Made by a program: the position numbers and the translations under genes. A stretch of 64,000 nucleotides of DNA from an uncultured Vampirovibrio sp. (GTDB lineage Bacteria; Cyanobacteriota; Vampirovibrionia; Gastranaerophilales; Gastranaerophilaceae): contig CAJTWU010000002.1 of NCBI GenBank assembly GCA_910579975.1, positions 43,237-107,236 on the forward strand, read 5' to 3'. Shown piece by piece: positions 28,389 to 37,012 of the stretch. Under the pieces are notes generated by a model. The model saw nothing but the letters and a program-made list of their open reading frames with translations. It ran no database searches and was not told where the DNA came from. Each line of letters opens with the position of its first letter. Positions within the stretch are counted from its first letter, which is position 1.

Positions 28389-28933
28389 GCTTCTTTTTCT
28401 ACTTTTGATTCAGTCTCTTCTGCTTCGGTTTGAGCGTATTTGTTTATTGCTTTGCCTTCATTTTTGACGATTACTTTTTCTTCATTGGTTGTAAGTTCTG
28501 CTTTTTCAGGCTGTACTTGAGTTTTTTCCTGTTCTTCACAGTATTTCATATACTCATCATAGGTTATTTTACCATCACCGTTATAATCAAGTTCTTCTTT
28601 GTATTTATCATCGCCTTCTTTTGCATAGACAGCTTGAGCTTCGGATTCAATTTTGCTTATTTGTTCACTGCTTTCAGCTCTTTCGGTTTGGAGTTGATAA
28701 TTCAATCGGTCACGAAGCATTTGTTGCTGCTGCTTAACACTGATGTCGTGTTCTTTGCAGTAATCGCGAAATTCTTCAAGAGTAATAACACCATCTTCAT
28801 CGGCATCCATTTCTTTCTGATACATTGGATCACCTTTTTTAGCATAAACAACTTGGTCATTTTTGTTATTTATGCTTGTGTTATTAAAACTTGTAAGTCC
28901 TTGAATAAGTTTTAAATCTAAACTATTAACCAT
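28385..28933 (-). CDS. EF-hand calcium-binding protein
   Basis: 182 residues with two EF-hand loops: DADEDGVITLEE (about residues 42-53) and DYNGDGKITYDE (about 118-129), both with the full set of Asp/Glu/Asn ligands. A glutamine-rich helical stretch separates them. No signal peptide is evident, and the N-terminus MVNSLDLKLIQGL is followed by SFNNTSINN. The C-terminus is Glu/Lys-rich. Bacterial EF-hand proteins can be calcium sensors or surface proteins. The exact role is unknown. Confidence 0.9.
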   Translation of the reverse strand: MVNSLDLKLIQGLTSFNNTSINNKNDQVVYAKKGDPMYQKEMDADEDGVITLEEFRDYCKEHDISVKQQQQMLRDRLNYQLQTERAESSEQISKIESEAQAVYAKEGDDKYKEELDYNGDGKITYDEYMKYCEEQEKTQVQPEKAELTTNEEKVIVKNEGKAINKYAQTEAEETESKVEKEA

Positions 28934-29003
28934 ATTCTTATTATAAACCCTTTTTGAAAAATCTCAATCTTATGCTAGAATAAATTATTATCGAGGAGAG
29001 AAT

Positions 29004-29798
29004 ATGAAAATACTTATATCCAATGATGACGGGATTTTGTCTAACGGTATCCGAGCTTTAATTGAAGCATTATCACCTTGTCATGAGGTCTATGTTATAG
29101 CACCAGATAGAGAAAGAAGCGCTGCTGGGCATTCCTTAACTTTGCATACACCGCTAAGGGTTGAAGAAGTTGAACCAAAATATGGCGCAAAACGCTGCTG
29201 GATGACAACAGGAACTCCGGGTGATTGTGTTAAACTTGCAATTAATGCGATTTTATCAGAAGAAGAAAAACCTGATTTGGTTATCTCAGGAATTAACCAC
29301 GGTCCGAATTTAGGGGCGGATATCTTGTATTCAGGTACAGTAAGCTGTGCTATGGAAGGCGCTATGATGGGTTATCCGAGTATTGCAACTTCTTTAGCAA
29401 GTATGAAAACAGAGTACGAAGATTTTAAATTCACGGCTAACTTTGTTGCTGAATTAATTAACAGACTTGATGCTTACAAAATTCCTCCTAAAACAATTTT
29501 AAATATCAATGTGCCGGGGCTTGAAAAAGAAGATATCGGCGGGATTGCGGTAACAGAACTTGGAAGCAGAATGTTCACTGACGAATACGAAAAACGTGTT
29601 GACCCGAGAGGAAAAGTTTATTACTGGATGGCAGGAGAATTGATTACAGAGCCTGAAACTGCTTCAACAGATATTGCAGCAGTTAGAAACAATATGATTT
29701 CTATTACTCCTATAACTTATGAAATGACCAGAGTTAATTTGATGCAGGAACTTTCTGACAGTTTGTGCCATGAAGATGTTTGTTCTTGGTTTAACTAG
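29004..29798 (+). CDS. surE: 5'/3'-nucleotidase SurE
   Basis: SurE dephosphorylates nucleoside monophosphates. 264 residues. SNDDGI (residues 5-10) is the metal-binding start, followed by APDRERSAAGHSLT and SGINHGPNLGADILYSGTVSCAMEGA (given as SGINHGPNLG and SGTVSCAMEG). GAGGAGA gives a good start. Its stop is adjacent to the stop of a convergent small gene. Confidence 0.97.
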   Translation: MKILISNDDGILSNGIRALIEALSPCHEVYVIAPDRERSAAGHSLTLHTPLRVEEVEPKYGAKRCWMTTGTPGDCVKLAINAILSEEEKPDLVISGINHGPNLGADILYSGTVSCAMEGAMMGYPSIATSLASMKTEYEDFKFTANFVAELINRLDAYKIPPKTILNINVPGLEKEDIGGIAVTELGSRMFTDEYEKRVDPRGKVYYWMAGELITEPETASTDIAAVRNNMISITPITYEMTRVNLMQELSDSLCHEDVCSWFN

Positions 29799-30026
29799 CT
29801 ATATTAAGACACCCAACTCTTCTTCTAATTTATTAAACTCTTCTTTTGTTGTATTAAAGTAGTGTTTAATAATTAAACCTAAACAAACAATGCTTAGAGA
29901 GGCGTCTGCTTCATCTTCAATATAGTTTATAAACATTTCTAAGCAATACTTAAGATTATAAAGTTTTGAATCAATTTGTTGAAATTTTTCTAAAATTTCT
30001 TGGCTAAAAGAATTGTTATGTTGCAT
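29799..30026 (-). CDS. Small helical protein, unknown
   Basis: Not recognised (75 residues). It has GGAGG four bases before ATG, a strong start. It is all-helical by eye, with Glu/Lys-rich ends and a hydrophobic middle (ASLSIVCLGLIIKHYF). It ends against surE. Upstream lie a tandem 11-mer repeat and the second hydrophobic-peptide locus, so it may be part of that island. Confidence 0.8.
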   Translation of the reverse strand: MQHNNSFSQEILEKFQQIDSKLYNLKYCLEMFINYIEDEADASLSIVCLGLIIKHYFNTTKEEFNKLEEELGVLI

Positions 30027-30093
30027 GTAACCTCCATAATTTATTTATTTTTTAATTTTAAATTCTAAACAAGTAAAATGCAATTGCAAAGGG

Positions 30094-30115
30094 TTTATAA
30101 ACCGTTTACAAACCG
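30094..30115. repeat. Tandem 11-bp repeat
   Basis: TTTATAAACCG (30094-30104) followed directly by TTTACAAACCG (30105-30115), one mismatch. It lies about 70 bases upstream of the 30026 gene and may be an operator. The rest of 30027-30190 shows nothing else I can name. Confidence 0.6.
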
Positions 30116-30193
30116 TTGAGAATTTGGACAAAGCATTAAATTAATATTGTTTGTTGATAGCGTAGAGATATTTGTTAAACCAAGAACAAACAC

Positions 30194-30221
30194 TTGATAT
30201 TTAACACAAATCGTTTATAAT
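30194..30221 (+). promoter_or_regulatory. Promoter for antisense RNA, locus 2
   Basis: TTGATA (30194-30199), 16-base spacer, TATAAT (30216-30221). Predicted start near 30228, just before a GGGGGAAGCCCCC hairpin. Confidence 0.82.
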
Positions 30222-30227
30222 GTATAT

Positions 30228-30348
30228 ATAGGGGGAAGCCCCCGACGAACTTAGTGGACTGTCGAGGACTTCACTTAGTACCCTATAACATTAGACTTTA
30301 GATGCTACTATGAATAGCGTTGCTACGATTAGTAGCATTATTATTTTG
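30228..30348 (+). ncRNA. Predicted antisense RNA opposing the 22-residue peptide gene
   Basis: About 120 nt. A 5' hairpin is formed by GGGGG (30231-30235) and CCCCC (30239-30243), and CGAC/GTCG can form a second. The terminator at 30302-30348 lies within the peptide gene on the other strand. Same layout as 24862-24957 with unrelated sequence. An alternative is an attenuator for alr at 30503. I consider it less likely because locus 1 has no downstream gene on this strand. Confidence 0.65.
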
Positions 30349-30359
30349 TCTAGAATCAT
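30291..30359 (-). CDS. 22-residue hydrophobic peptide, candidate type I toxin
   Basis: ATG at 30359, TAA at 30291. It starts MILDKII, continues with a hydrophobic core (MLLIVATLFIVA) and ends SKV. One membrane helix with a charged residue near each end, as in Ibs-, Ldr- or Fst-type toxins. AAAGGAGGG lies eight bases upstream. Leucines and valines are mostly CTA and GTA, codons otherwise uncommon here, as expected if the opposing terminator constrains the sequence. Toxicity is inferred only. Confidence 0.7.
   Translation of the reverse strand: MILDKIIMLLIVATLFIVASKV
30302..30348 (+). terminator. Intrinsic terminator of antisense RNA, locus 2
   Basis: Stem ATGCTACTA (30302-30310) and TAGTAGCAT (30330-30338). 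The 19-base apex can form a further TAGC/GCTA pairing. Followed by T-rich TTATTATTTT. Confidence 0.8.
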
Positions 30360-30450
30360 AGTTTTAACCCTCCTTTCTAGCCAATTCTTAGTAAATCGTG
30401 TGTGCTAGAGGCGGGGTTGTACTACCCTATAAGCTATTACTTACAAATAT

Positions 30451-30459
30451 ATTGTACCA
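30451..30459 (-). promoter_or_regulatory. Extended -10 promoter for hydrophobic peptide mRNA, locus 2
   Basis: On the minus strand TGGTACAAT is an extended -10 (TGnTACAAT) without a good -35. The predicted start near 30444 leaves an 85-nt leader before the peptide ATG. TTATAGGG in the leader is complementary to CCCTATA near the 3' end. Confidence 0.55.
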
Positions 30460-30502
30460 TAAATATAATTTTACCTTTTTCTTTTTGTGCTAAAATTTTC
30501 CT

Positions 30503-31624
30503 ATGAAAAACATCAGACAATCAAACATAAATATACACAAAGATGCTTGGGTTGAGATTAATCTCGAAAACTTAGCCAATAATATTCTGGAAATAAAAAA
30601 AGGTATTCCTAAAAACAAAAAATTGATGGCTATTGTTAAGGCAGATGCTTACGGGCATGGCGCGCAAATGCTTGCTCAAACAATGCTTGCTTCTGGTGTT
30701 GATGCGTTTGGTGTATCTTCTGTTGATGAAGGTCTTGATTTAAGACAGGCTAAAATAAAAGCTCCTATTCTTGTTGTCGGAGCTGTTCCTGTTTGGGCAG
30801 TAGAAGCGGCAGCACAAAATGATATTGCAATTTCTATTTTTAATGAAACTCATTTGAAAGCTTGTAAAGAGGTTTATGAACGCACAGGAATTCGTCCCAA
30901 AGTTCACGTTAAAATAGATACCGGCATGAACCGTATTGGTGTTCGTTCAGAAGATGGTGTAAAATATATTAAAGAAGTCCAAAGTGCTGATTATTTAAAG
31001 CTTGAAGGAATTTTCACCCACTTGGCGGCTGCTGAAGAAGAAAAAGAAACAGCTGAACAATTCAGACGCTGGAACGAAGCGATTGAAGGAATTGATACAA
31101 AAGGTTTGTTATTGCATATTCAGAATACGGCGGGAACTTTTGCTTATAATTTCCCTTCTGATATGGTTCGTGTTGGAATTTCACTTTATGGACTTTATCC
31201 TGATTTACCGCCAAACTATAATTACAAACCAAAATTAAAACAAGTTATGAGCCTTAAGGGAAGAATAACAAATATACATAAAATTAAAGCAGGTGAGGGT
31301 GTAAGCTATGCGCATACCTTTATTGCTTACGAACCGGCTTGTGCTGCTACTATTCCAATTGGTTATGCTGATGGAGTTTCAAGAAATCTTTCAAATAGGA
31401 TTTGTGGTAAATTAAACGGTCAAAAAATCCGTCAAATTGGAAATATTACTATGGATCAAATGATTTTTGATATTTCTGATGTTGAAGCTCAAATAGGTGA
31501 TGTCGTAACTTTGTTGGACGAAGAAGACTTGAGTCTTGATAATTGGGCTGAAATTTTAGGAACAATAAATTATGAATTAACCTGTAGGCTAAAAGTACGT
31601 TTGCCGCGCATATATACCCGTTAG
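30503..31624 (+). CDS. alr: Alanine racemase
   Basis: Interconverts L- and D-alanine for peptidoglycan. 373 residues. The PLP lysine sits in IVKADAYGHGA near residue 47, and the catalytic tyrosine in GEGVSYAHTF near residue 261. HVKIDTGMNRIG and PIGYADGVSRNLSNR are also seen. No clear Shine-Dalgarno precedes the ATG. It begins the plus-strand run alr-eno-pdxJ. Confidence 0.97.
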   Translation: MKNIRQSNINIHKDAWVEINLENLANNILEIKKGIPKNKKLMAIVKADAYGHGAQMLAQTMLASGVDAFGVSSVDEGLDLRQAKIKAPILVVGAVPVWAVEAAAQNDIAISIFNETHLKACKEVYERTGIRPKVHVKIDTGMNRIGVRSEDGVKYIKEVQSADYLKLEGIFTHLAAAEEEKETAEQFRRWNEAIEGIDTKGLLLHIQNTAGTFAYNFPSDMVRVGISLYGLYPDLPPNYNYKPKLKQVMSLKGRITNIHKIKAGEGVSYAHTFIAYEPACAATIPIGYADGVSRNLSNRICGKLNGQKIRQIGNITMDQMIFDISDVEAQIGDVVTLLDEEDLSLDNWAEILGTINYELTCRLKVRLPRIYTR

Positions 31625-31655
31625 GATAATGTTTTTGTTCTCATTTTAAAATACT

Positions 31656-31671
31656 CTCCTTATAAAAGGAG
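31656..31671 (+). promoter_or_regulatory. Hairpin masking the enolase ribosome site
   Basis: CTCCTT (31656-31661), ATAA loop, AAGGAG (31666-31671). The right arm is the enolase Shine-Dalgarno, six bases before the ATG at 31678. The 6-bp stem could lower or regulate translation. Confidence 0.5.
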
Positions 31672-31677
31672 TTTATT

Positions 31678-33015
31678 ATGATATTTGAAATTGAAAACAT
31701 TGAAGCACGCCAAATTCTTGACTCACGCGGTAATCCGACTATTGAAGTTGAAGTTGAATTACTTGATGGGGTGAAAGCACACGCCTCTGTTCCATCAGGA
31801 GCCTCTACGGGAACTTTTGAAGCGCTTGAACTAAGGGATAAAGAACCAAATAATTATTTTGGTAAAAGTGTAACTAAGGCGGTTGATAATGTTGATAACA
31901 TAATAGCTCAAAACCTTATGGGTGAAGATCCTTCAGACCAGCGCATGATAGATAATATGATGCTTGAGCTGGATGGGACTTTTAATAAATCCACATTAGG
32001 TGCCAATGCAATTTTAGGAACTTCTCTTGCTTGTGCCCGTGTCAGTGCAAAAGCTTATGATATGCCGCTTTACAGATATTTAGGAGGAGTAAATGCTGTT
32101 GTTTTGCCTACACCTATGATGAATATTCTTAATGGCGGAGTACATGCAAATAATAGCCTTGATTTCCAAGAATTTATGATATCACCTGTTGGTGTTTCGT
32201 CTTTTTCTGAAGCTGTTAAAGCCGGAGCGGAGATTTTTCAGGCACTTAAACAAATTCTAAACGAAAAAGGCTTGCCTACAACTGTTGGTGATGAAGGCGG
32301 ATTTGCTCCAAATCTTAATTGCACGGAACAGGCGTTAGAATTTATAATCAGAGCAATTGAAAAAGCGGGTTATAATACAAAAATTATTAAAATTTGTCTT
32401 GATGTTGCAGCTTCTGAATTATATGAAGAAGGCGAGTGTTCGGGTGGAGTCTGCTCATTATCTAAATATAAATTAACAGGAGAAAATCATAATTTCACTT
32501 CAGAAGAAATGATTGAGTATTTAGCTAAGCTTGTACAAGATTATCCGATTATTTCAATTGAAGATGGACTTGCAGAAGATGATGAACTAGGTTGGCAGGC
32601 ACTTACAGAAAAATTAGGGTCTAAATGCCAGCTTGTAGGTGATGATTTGTTTGTTACAAATGTTGAAAGATTGGCGGGCGGTATAAAGAAAAAACTTGCC
32701 AATTCAATTTTGATTAAGCCTAATCAAATTGGAACTTTATCAGAAACTTTAGATACAATTTTAATGGCTCAGAAGAATAATTATTCTACAATTATTTCTC
32801 ATCGTTCAGGAGAAACAGAAGATACATTTATTGCGGATTTGGCTGTTGCAGTAAATGCGGGTTTAATTAAAACAGGGTCACTTTCACGTACTGATAGAAT
32901 TTGCAAGTATAACAGACTTCTTAAGATTGAAGAAGAATTGGGATTAAATGCAAAATATATGGGTATAAAAACATTTAAAGGTGCATTTGTAGAAGAAGAC
33001 TGTTGCATAGGATAA
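31678..33015 (+). CDS. eno: Enolase
   Basis: Converts 2-phosphoglycerate to phosphoenolpyruvate in glycolysis. 445 residues, slightly longer than the usual 430 because of an insertion around residues 255-265 ([18 protein letters not shown]), which contains two cysteines. Core motifs present: [46 protein letters not shown] and [17 protein letters not shown]. Its ribosome site lies within a small hairpin. Confidence 0.98.
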   Translation: MIFEIENIEARQILDSRGNPTIEVEVELLDGVKAHASVPSGASTGTFEALELRDKEPNNYFGKSVTKAVDNVDNIIAQNLMGEDPSDQRMIDNMMLELDGTFNKSTLGANAILGTSLACARVSAKAYDMPLYRYLGGVNAVVLPTPMMNILNGGVHANNSLDFQEFMISPVGVSSFSEAVKAGAEIFQALKQILNEKGLPTTVGDEGGFAPNLNCTEQALEFIIRAIEKAGYNTKIIKICLDVAASELYEEGECSGGVCSLSKYKLTGENHNFTSEEMIEYLAKLVQDYPIISIEDGLAEDDELGWQALTEKLGSKCQLVGDDLFVTNVERLAGGIKKKLANSILIKPNQIGTLSETLDTILMAQKNNYSTIISHRSGETEDTFIADLAVAVNAGLIKTGSLSRTDRICKYNRLLKIEEELGLNAKYMGIKTFKGAFVEEDCCIG

Positions 33016-33053
33016 GACTTGTTTATGCTAGAATATAGTTGAAGGAGAAAACT

Positions 33054-33764
33054 ATGTTATTAGGCGTAAATATAGACCATGTTGCAACACTTAGAAACGC
33101 AAGGGGTGGTTTTGAACCTGATGTTTTAACTGCTGCAAGAATTTGCAAAGACTGTGGCGTTGCTTCAATTACTACTCATTTAAGAGAAGACAGAAGACAT
33201 ATTAAGGACGCGGATGTTGAGTCAATCAGAATGCTTCCTCGTACTCGTCTGAATTTAGAAATGGCAATGACTGATGAAATGTTAGAAATCGCTTTGCGTT
33301 TAAGACCGCATGCCGTTTGTATTGTGCCTGAAAAAAGACAGGAATTAACCACAGAAGGCGGTCTTGATGTTGAAGGACAGCTTGATAGAGCAATTAAGTT
33401 TACGAAACCGCTTCTAGAAAAAAATATTGAAGTCAGCTTTTTTATCGACCCTGATGTGCACCAAATTTCAGCTGTATCCAAAACGGGTGCTCCATTTATT
33501 GAATTACACACAGGAAGATATTCAGAAGTTTTTGGTACGGATGAAGAGGAAAAAGCATTCCAAGACCTGAAGGGTGCGGCTATTTTTGCTCAAAATTTCG
33601 GGTTGAAAGTTAATGCCGGACATGGTTTGAATTATCAAAATGTAGGAAGAATGCATGAAATTCCTAACCTTGTCGAGCTTAATATTGGACACTCAATTAT
33701 TGCACGTTCAATTTTTGTCGGGTTAGAGCAAGCTGTTAAAGAGATGAAAGGATTAGTTCAATGA
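33054..33764 (+). CDS. pdxJ: Pyridoxine 5'-phosphate synthase
   Basis: PdxJ condenses 1-deoxyxylulose-5-phosphate with aminoacetone-3-phosphate to form vitamin B6. 236 residues from ATG 33054, with GAAGGAG upstream. A TTG five codons earlier is rejected because it would swallow that site. LGVNIDHVATLRNARG, THLREDRRHI, VPEKRQELTTEGGLDV and NAGHGLNY are all present. PLP made here also serves alr and nifS. Confidence 0.97.
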   Translation: MLLGVNIDHVATLRNARGGFEPDVLTAARICKDCGVASITTHLREDRRHIKDADVESIRMLPRTRLNLEMAMTDEMLEIALRLRPHAVCIVPEKRQELTTEGGLDVEGQLDRAIKFTKPLLEKNIEVSFFIDPDVHQISAVSKTGAPFIELHTGRYSEVFGTDEEEKAFQDLKGAAIFAQNFGLKVNAGHGLNYQNVGRMHEIPNLVELNIGHSIIARSIFVGLEQAVKEMKGLVQ

Positions 33765-34075
33765 AATCAAAAGAAGAAGTAGTTCAGGAAATGCAGCTTG
33801 TTGTTGAGCAAATGCGGCTTGATGATATAGAAGAAAATCCTGATTGCGAGTTTGAATATTTTACTTGTAATGCTTGTGGTGATACAAAATCATTGGCGGG
33901 TTCTGTTCAATATGGACCATATAGACTTTGTAATGATTGCGTTTTATATGCAGAAGTCGGTTTTGAGCTTGGTCAAATCAAAACAATTGATGATTTGGTA
34001 GATGCAATGGAAGATAAAAGGCTTGAAGCTGATTGCGAGTTTATAAAAAACGAGGAAAAAAAGCTACAGAATTAG
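33761..34075 (+). CDS. Small zinc-ribbon-like protein, unknown
   Basis: 104 residues. Two CxxC pairs (CNACG near residue 35 and CNDC near residue 57) suggest a zinc ribbon. The N-terminus and C-terminus are acidic and helical. No family recognised. It overlaps pdxJ by four bases (ATGA), so it is co-translated, and is followed 69 bases later by nifU. A regulatory or scaffold role is possible but not shown. Confidence 0.82.
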   Translation: MKSKEEVVQEMQLVVEQMRLDDIEENPDCEFEYFTCNACGDTKSLAGSVQYGPYRLCNDCVLYAEVGFELGQIKTIDDLVDAMEDKRLEADCEFIKNEEKKLQN

Positions 34076-34144
34076 GGTAATGTAATTTCACTATGTTTGT
34101 ACTAAAATGGACTTAACAATCCAGCTAGTCGCGAGGTGAAATTA

Positions 34145-34987
34145 ATGTGGGATTATTCAGAAAAAGTTTTGGATCACTATAGAAATCCAAGAAATGTCGG
34201 TAAACTGGAAAATGCTGATATGATAGGAGAAGCAGGTTCTTTAGCTTGCGGTGATTCTTTAAAATTATATATAAAATTAGATGGTGATAAGGTTGCAGAG
34301 GCTAAGTTCCAAACATTCGGATGCGGCTCTGCTGTTGCTGCTTCAAGTATTTTAACAGAAATGATTATTGGAAAAACTCTTGATGAGGTTAAAAAGATTA
34401 CCAATAAAGATATAGCAAGAGAGCTTGACGGGCTTCCTCAACAGAAAATGCATTGTTCTGTTATGGGAAGAGAAGCTTTGGAAGATGCTTTGAAAAAATA
34501 TTACGGTGAAGAGTCTGAGGAATGGCAAGAAATTGAAATTGCCGAACATGCAAATGCCGGAGAAAAGATTATCTGTACTTGTTTTAATGTAACTGAAAAC
34601 CAGATTTGGGAAGCAGTGAAAGTCAACGGGCTTAAAACAGTTGAAGAAGTAACAAATTATACTAAAGCCGGCGGTGCTTGCGGCCGCTGTAAAGGTTTAA
34701 TCAAGGATATTATTGAAACTTATCTGAAAAAAGAAGGTAAACAGCCTGAATTAACTGCAACACAAAAAATCTTAAAAATAAGCAAGGTTATTGAACAGCA
34801 AATTTCTCCCGAACTTCAAAAAGATGGCGGAGATATTGAGCTTGTTGATATTGAAGGTAATATTGTAAAAGTTAAGCTTACAGGCATGTGCAGCGGATGT
34901 AAAAATGCTGCTATGACTTTGAAAAACTTTGTAGAAAGTATTTTAAAAGAAAAGGTAGACTCAAGTATAGAGGTTGAACAAGTATGA
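34145..34987 (+). CDS. nifU: Iron-sulfur scaffold NifU, three-domain form
   Basis: 280 residues with all three NifU domains. The IscU-like domain has C35, C60 and C104. The BFD-like 2Fe-2S domain has C144, C146, C179 and C182. The C-terminal Nfu domain has C249 and C252 (CSGC). The ATG at 34145 (GAGG eight bases before) is preferred to a GTG three codons upstream. It overlaps nifS by four bases. No nitrogenase genes are near, so it probably serves general Fe-S assembly. Confidence 0.97.
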   Translation: MWDYSEKVLDHYRNPRNVGKLENADMIGEAGSLACGDSLKLYIKLDGDKVAEAKFQTFGCGSAVAASSILTEMIIGKTLDEVKKITNKDIARELDGLPQQKMHCSVMGREALEDALKKYYGEESEEWQEIEIAEHANAGEKIICTCFNVTENQIWEAVKVNGLKTVEEVTNYTKAGGACGRCKGLIKDIIETYLKKEGKQPELTATQKILKISKVIEQQISPELQKDGGDIELVDIEGNIVKVKLTGMCSGCKNAAMTLKNFVESILKEKVDSSIEVEQV

Positions 34988-36165
34988 TATACCTTGATAA
35001 CAATGCAACTACAAAAGTTGACGATAAAGTTTTAGAAGAAATGCTTCCTTATTTAAGTAATGACTATGCAAATCCTTCAAGCATGTATGATTTTGCTAAA
35101 AAACCGGCTGAAGCTGTTAAAAAAGCACGAGTTCAGGTTCGTGATTTTTTAGGTGCTGCAAATGAAAAAGAAATTTATTTTACTTCTTGCGGTTCAGAAT
35201 CTGCTAATATGGCAATTAAAGGGGTTTTAAACTGCAATAAAGAAAAAAAACATATTATTACAACAAAAGTTGAACATCCTTGTGTTTTAAATACATATAA
35301 AGAACTTGAAAAACGCGGTTATGAAGTTGATTATATCGGGGTCAATTCAACAGGTGAACTTGATATAAATGAATTAAAAGAAAAATTGAGAAAAGATACG
35401 GCACTTGTTTCAATTATGTGGGCAAATAATGAAACAGGTGTAATTTATCCTGTTGAAGAAATCGCAGAAATTATTAAAACTCGTTCCAATGAAACAATGT
35501 TTTTTGTAGATGCTGTTCAAGCGGCGGGTAAAATACCTATCAATGTTAAGGATACCCAAATAGATTTATTAGGGGTTTCGGGACACAAATTCCATGCACC
35601 AAAAGGCGTGGGTGTCTTGTATGTGAAACCGTCTACAAGAATTACTCCGTTAATTAACGGTGGTCATCAAGAACGCGGTATGAGAGCCGGAACAGAGAAT
35701 GTGCCTTACATAGCCGGACTTGGTTTGGCTGCTGAAATTGCTCAAAATGCACTGGATTATGAATTAAAAGAAGTTAAAAGACTTCGTGATAAGTTAGAAG
35801 AAGGTATTTTGAAAAATGTGTTTAATGCAAGACTAAATACTTCTTTACATAATCGCGTTCCTAATACTACAAATATTGGTTTTGAATATGTTGAAGGTGA
35901 ATTAATTTTACTTCATTTAAGCGATTTAGGTATATGTGCAAGTTCAGGTAGTGCATGTACATCAGGTTCTCTTGAACCAAGCCATGTTCTACGAGCAATG
36001 GGAATACCATTTACAGCATTACATGGTTCAATAAGATTTTCACTTTCCAGATTTACTACAGAAAAAGAAATAGACTATGTAATAGAAAATATGCCGTCTA
36101 TAATGGAAAAATTAACTAAAATTTCACCATTCCAAGATGAGTTAGAAATTTTAAGAAGGAGATAA
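34984..36165 (+). CDS. nifS: Cysteine desulfurase NifS
   Basis: Delivers sulfur from cysteine to NifU. 393 residues. YLDNNATTKVD opens it, SGHKFHAPKG carries the PLP lysine, and SSGSACTSGSLEPSHVL carries the catalytic cysteine. It is coupled to nifU by an ATGA overlap, so scaffold and sulfur donor are made together. mscS follows three bases later. Confidence 0.97.
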   Translation: MIYLDNNATTKVDDKVLEEMLPYLSNDYANPSSMYDFAKKPAEAVKKARVQVRDFLGAANEKEIYFTSCGSESANMAIKGVLNCNKEKKHIITTKVEHPCVLNTYKELEKRGYEVDYIGVNSTGELDINELKEKLRKDTALVSIMWANNETGVIYPVEEIAEIIKTRSNETMFFVDAVQAAGKIPINVKDTQIDLLGVSGHKFHAPKGVGVLYVKPSTRITPLINGGHQERGMRAGTENVPYIAGLGLAAEIAQNALDYELKEVKRLRDKLEEGILKNVFNARLNTSLHNRVPNTTNIGFEYVEGELILLHLSDLGICASSGSACTSGSLEPSHVLRAMGIPFTALHGSIRFSLSRFTTEKEIDYVIENMPSIMEKLTKISPFQDELEILRRR

Positions 36166-36167
36166 TT

Positions 36168-37001
36168 ATGGAAGCAATGTTTGCAGAGCTTGGAAAATTC
36201 TTTATGACTCACTCAAGATTTATAATCGGAGTGATAGTTAATATAATTATTATCAGTGTATTTTTAAGAGTAACCGATGCTTTTACCTCTAAGTTTGAAG
36301 CACGTTTAAGAACAAAAAATCCGGATTCTCCTTTGTTAAACCTTATGCCTGTTTTAACAAGAATTTTTAAAGCTATTGTAATTTTTATGCTTCTTGCCGG
36401 TTTTTTACAAAGCTTTGGGTATAATGTAACATCTCTAATAGCCGGTTTCGGTATTACAGGTTTGGCTGTAGGTTTTGCTGCTAAAGAAGCTATTGGTAAT
36501 GTTTTTGGCTCTATTGGTCTTTTAGCGGACAAAGTTTACAAAGTTGGTGAATATATTTCATTTAATGGATATGAAGGAACCGTTGAGGCTATAAATTTAC
36601 GTTCTACTACAATTAGAACTCTTGACGGCTTCAGGGTAAATGTTCCAAATAATCTTCTTGCTAATGAAGAAATTACAAATGTAACTCAGGCTAATCAAAG
36701 AAGAATTGATATTTCGGTTGATATTGAATACGGAACTTCCAATGAAAAGATTGATATAGCATGTAATATTTTAAAAAATATCGCTTTAGACCATCCGGAT
36801 ATCAAAGACGGTGCAATTTCATTTATTGAGAATATGGCACCAAGTTCAATTGTGATAAGACTTGTTGCTTATACACATCATAAAACCTGGGCGGATGTTA
36901 CTATGGTCAAAAGCCAGGTTTTAAGAGAAATCATCCATAAATACAGAGAAGAAGGAATTGAATTTGCGTTCCCTTCTACAAGTGTTTATATGGCACAATA
37001 A
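36168..37001 (+). CDS. Small-conductance mechanosensitive channel (MscS family)
   Basis: Opens under membrane tension to release solutes. 277 residues, close to E. coli MscS. Three membrane helices are seen, including the pore helix GFGITGLAVGFAAKEAIGN and the following GLLADKVYKVGEYI. The beta domain has STTIRTLDGFRVNVPNN. GAAGGAG precedes ATG. Its position directly behind nifS suggests shared transcription. Confidence 0.95.
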   Translation: MEAMFAELGKFFMTHSRFIIGVIVNIIIISVFLRVTDAFTSKFEARLRTKNPDSPLLNLMPVLTRIFKAIVIFMLLAGFLQSFGYNVTSLIAGFGITGLAVGFAAKEAIGNVFGSIGLLADKVYKVGEYISFNGYEGTVEAINLRSTTIRTLDGFRVNVPNNLLANEEITNVTQANQRRIDISVDIEYGTSNEKIDIACNILKNIALDHPDIKDGAISFIENMAPSSIVIRLVAYTHHKTWADVTMVKSQVLREIIHKYREEGIEFAFPSTSVYMAQ

Positions 37002-37012
37002 AAAAGGAAAGT

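Noticed and set aside
28430..28915. 161-codon open frame opposite the EF-hand gene
   Set aside because: It is rich in Phe and Ile because it is the antisense of Glu/Lys/Asn codons. The EF-hand motifs prove the other strand.
30228..30502. Riboswitch or attenuator in front of alr
   Set aside because: The promoter, hairpin and terminator could read that way, but the opposite strand has a near-perfect ribosome site with a peptide ORF, and locus 1 has the same layout with no gene downstream.
33039..33053. TTG start for pdxJ
   Set aside because: The ATG at 33054 has GAAGGAG at the right distance and matches the family's start.
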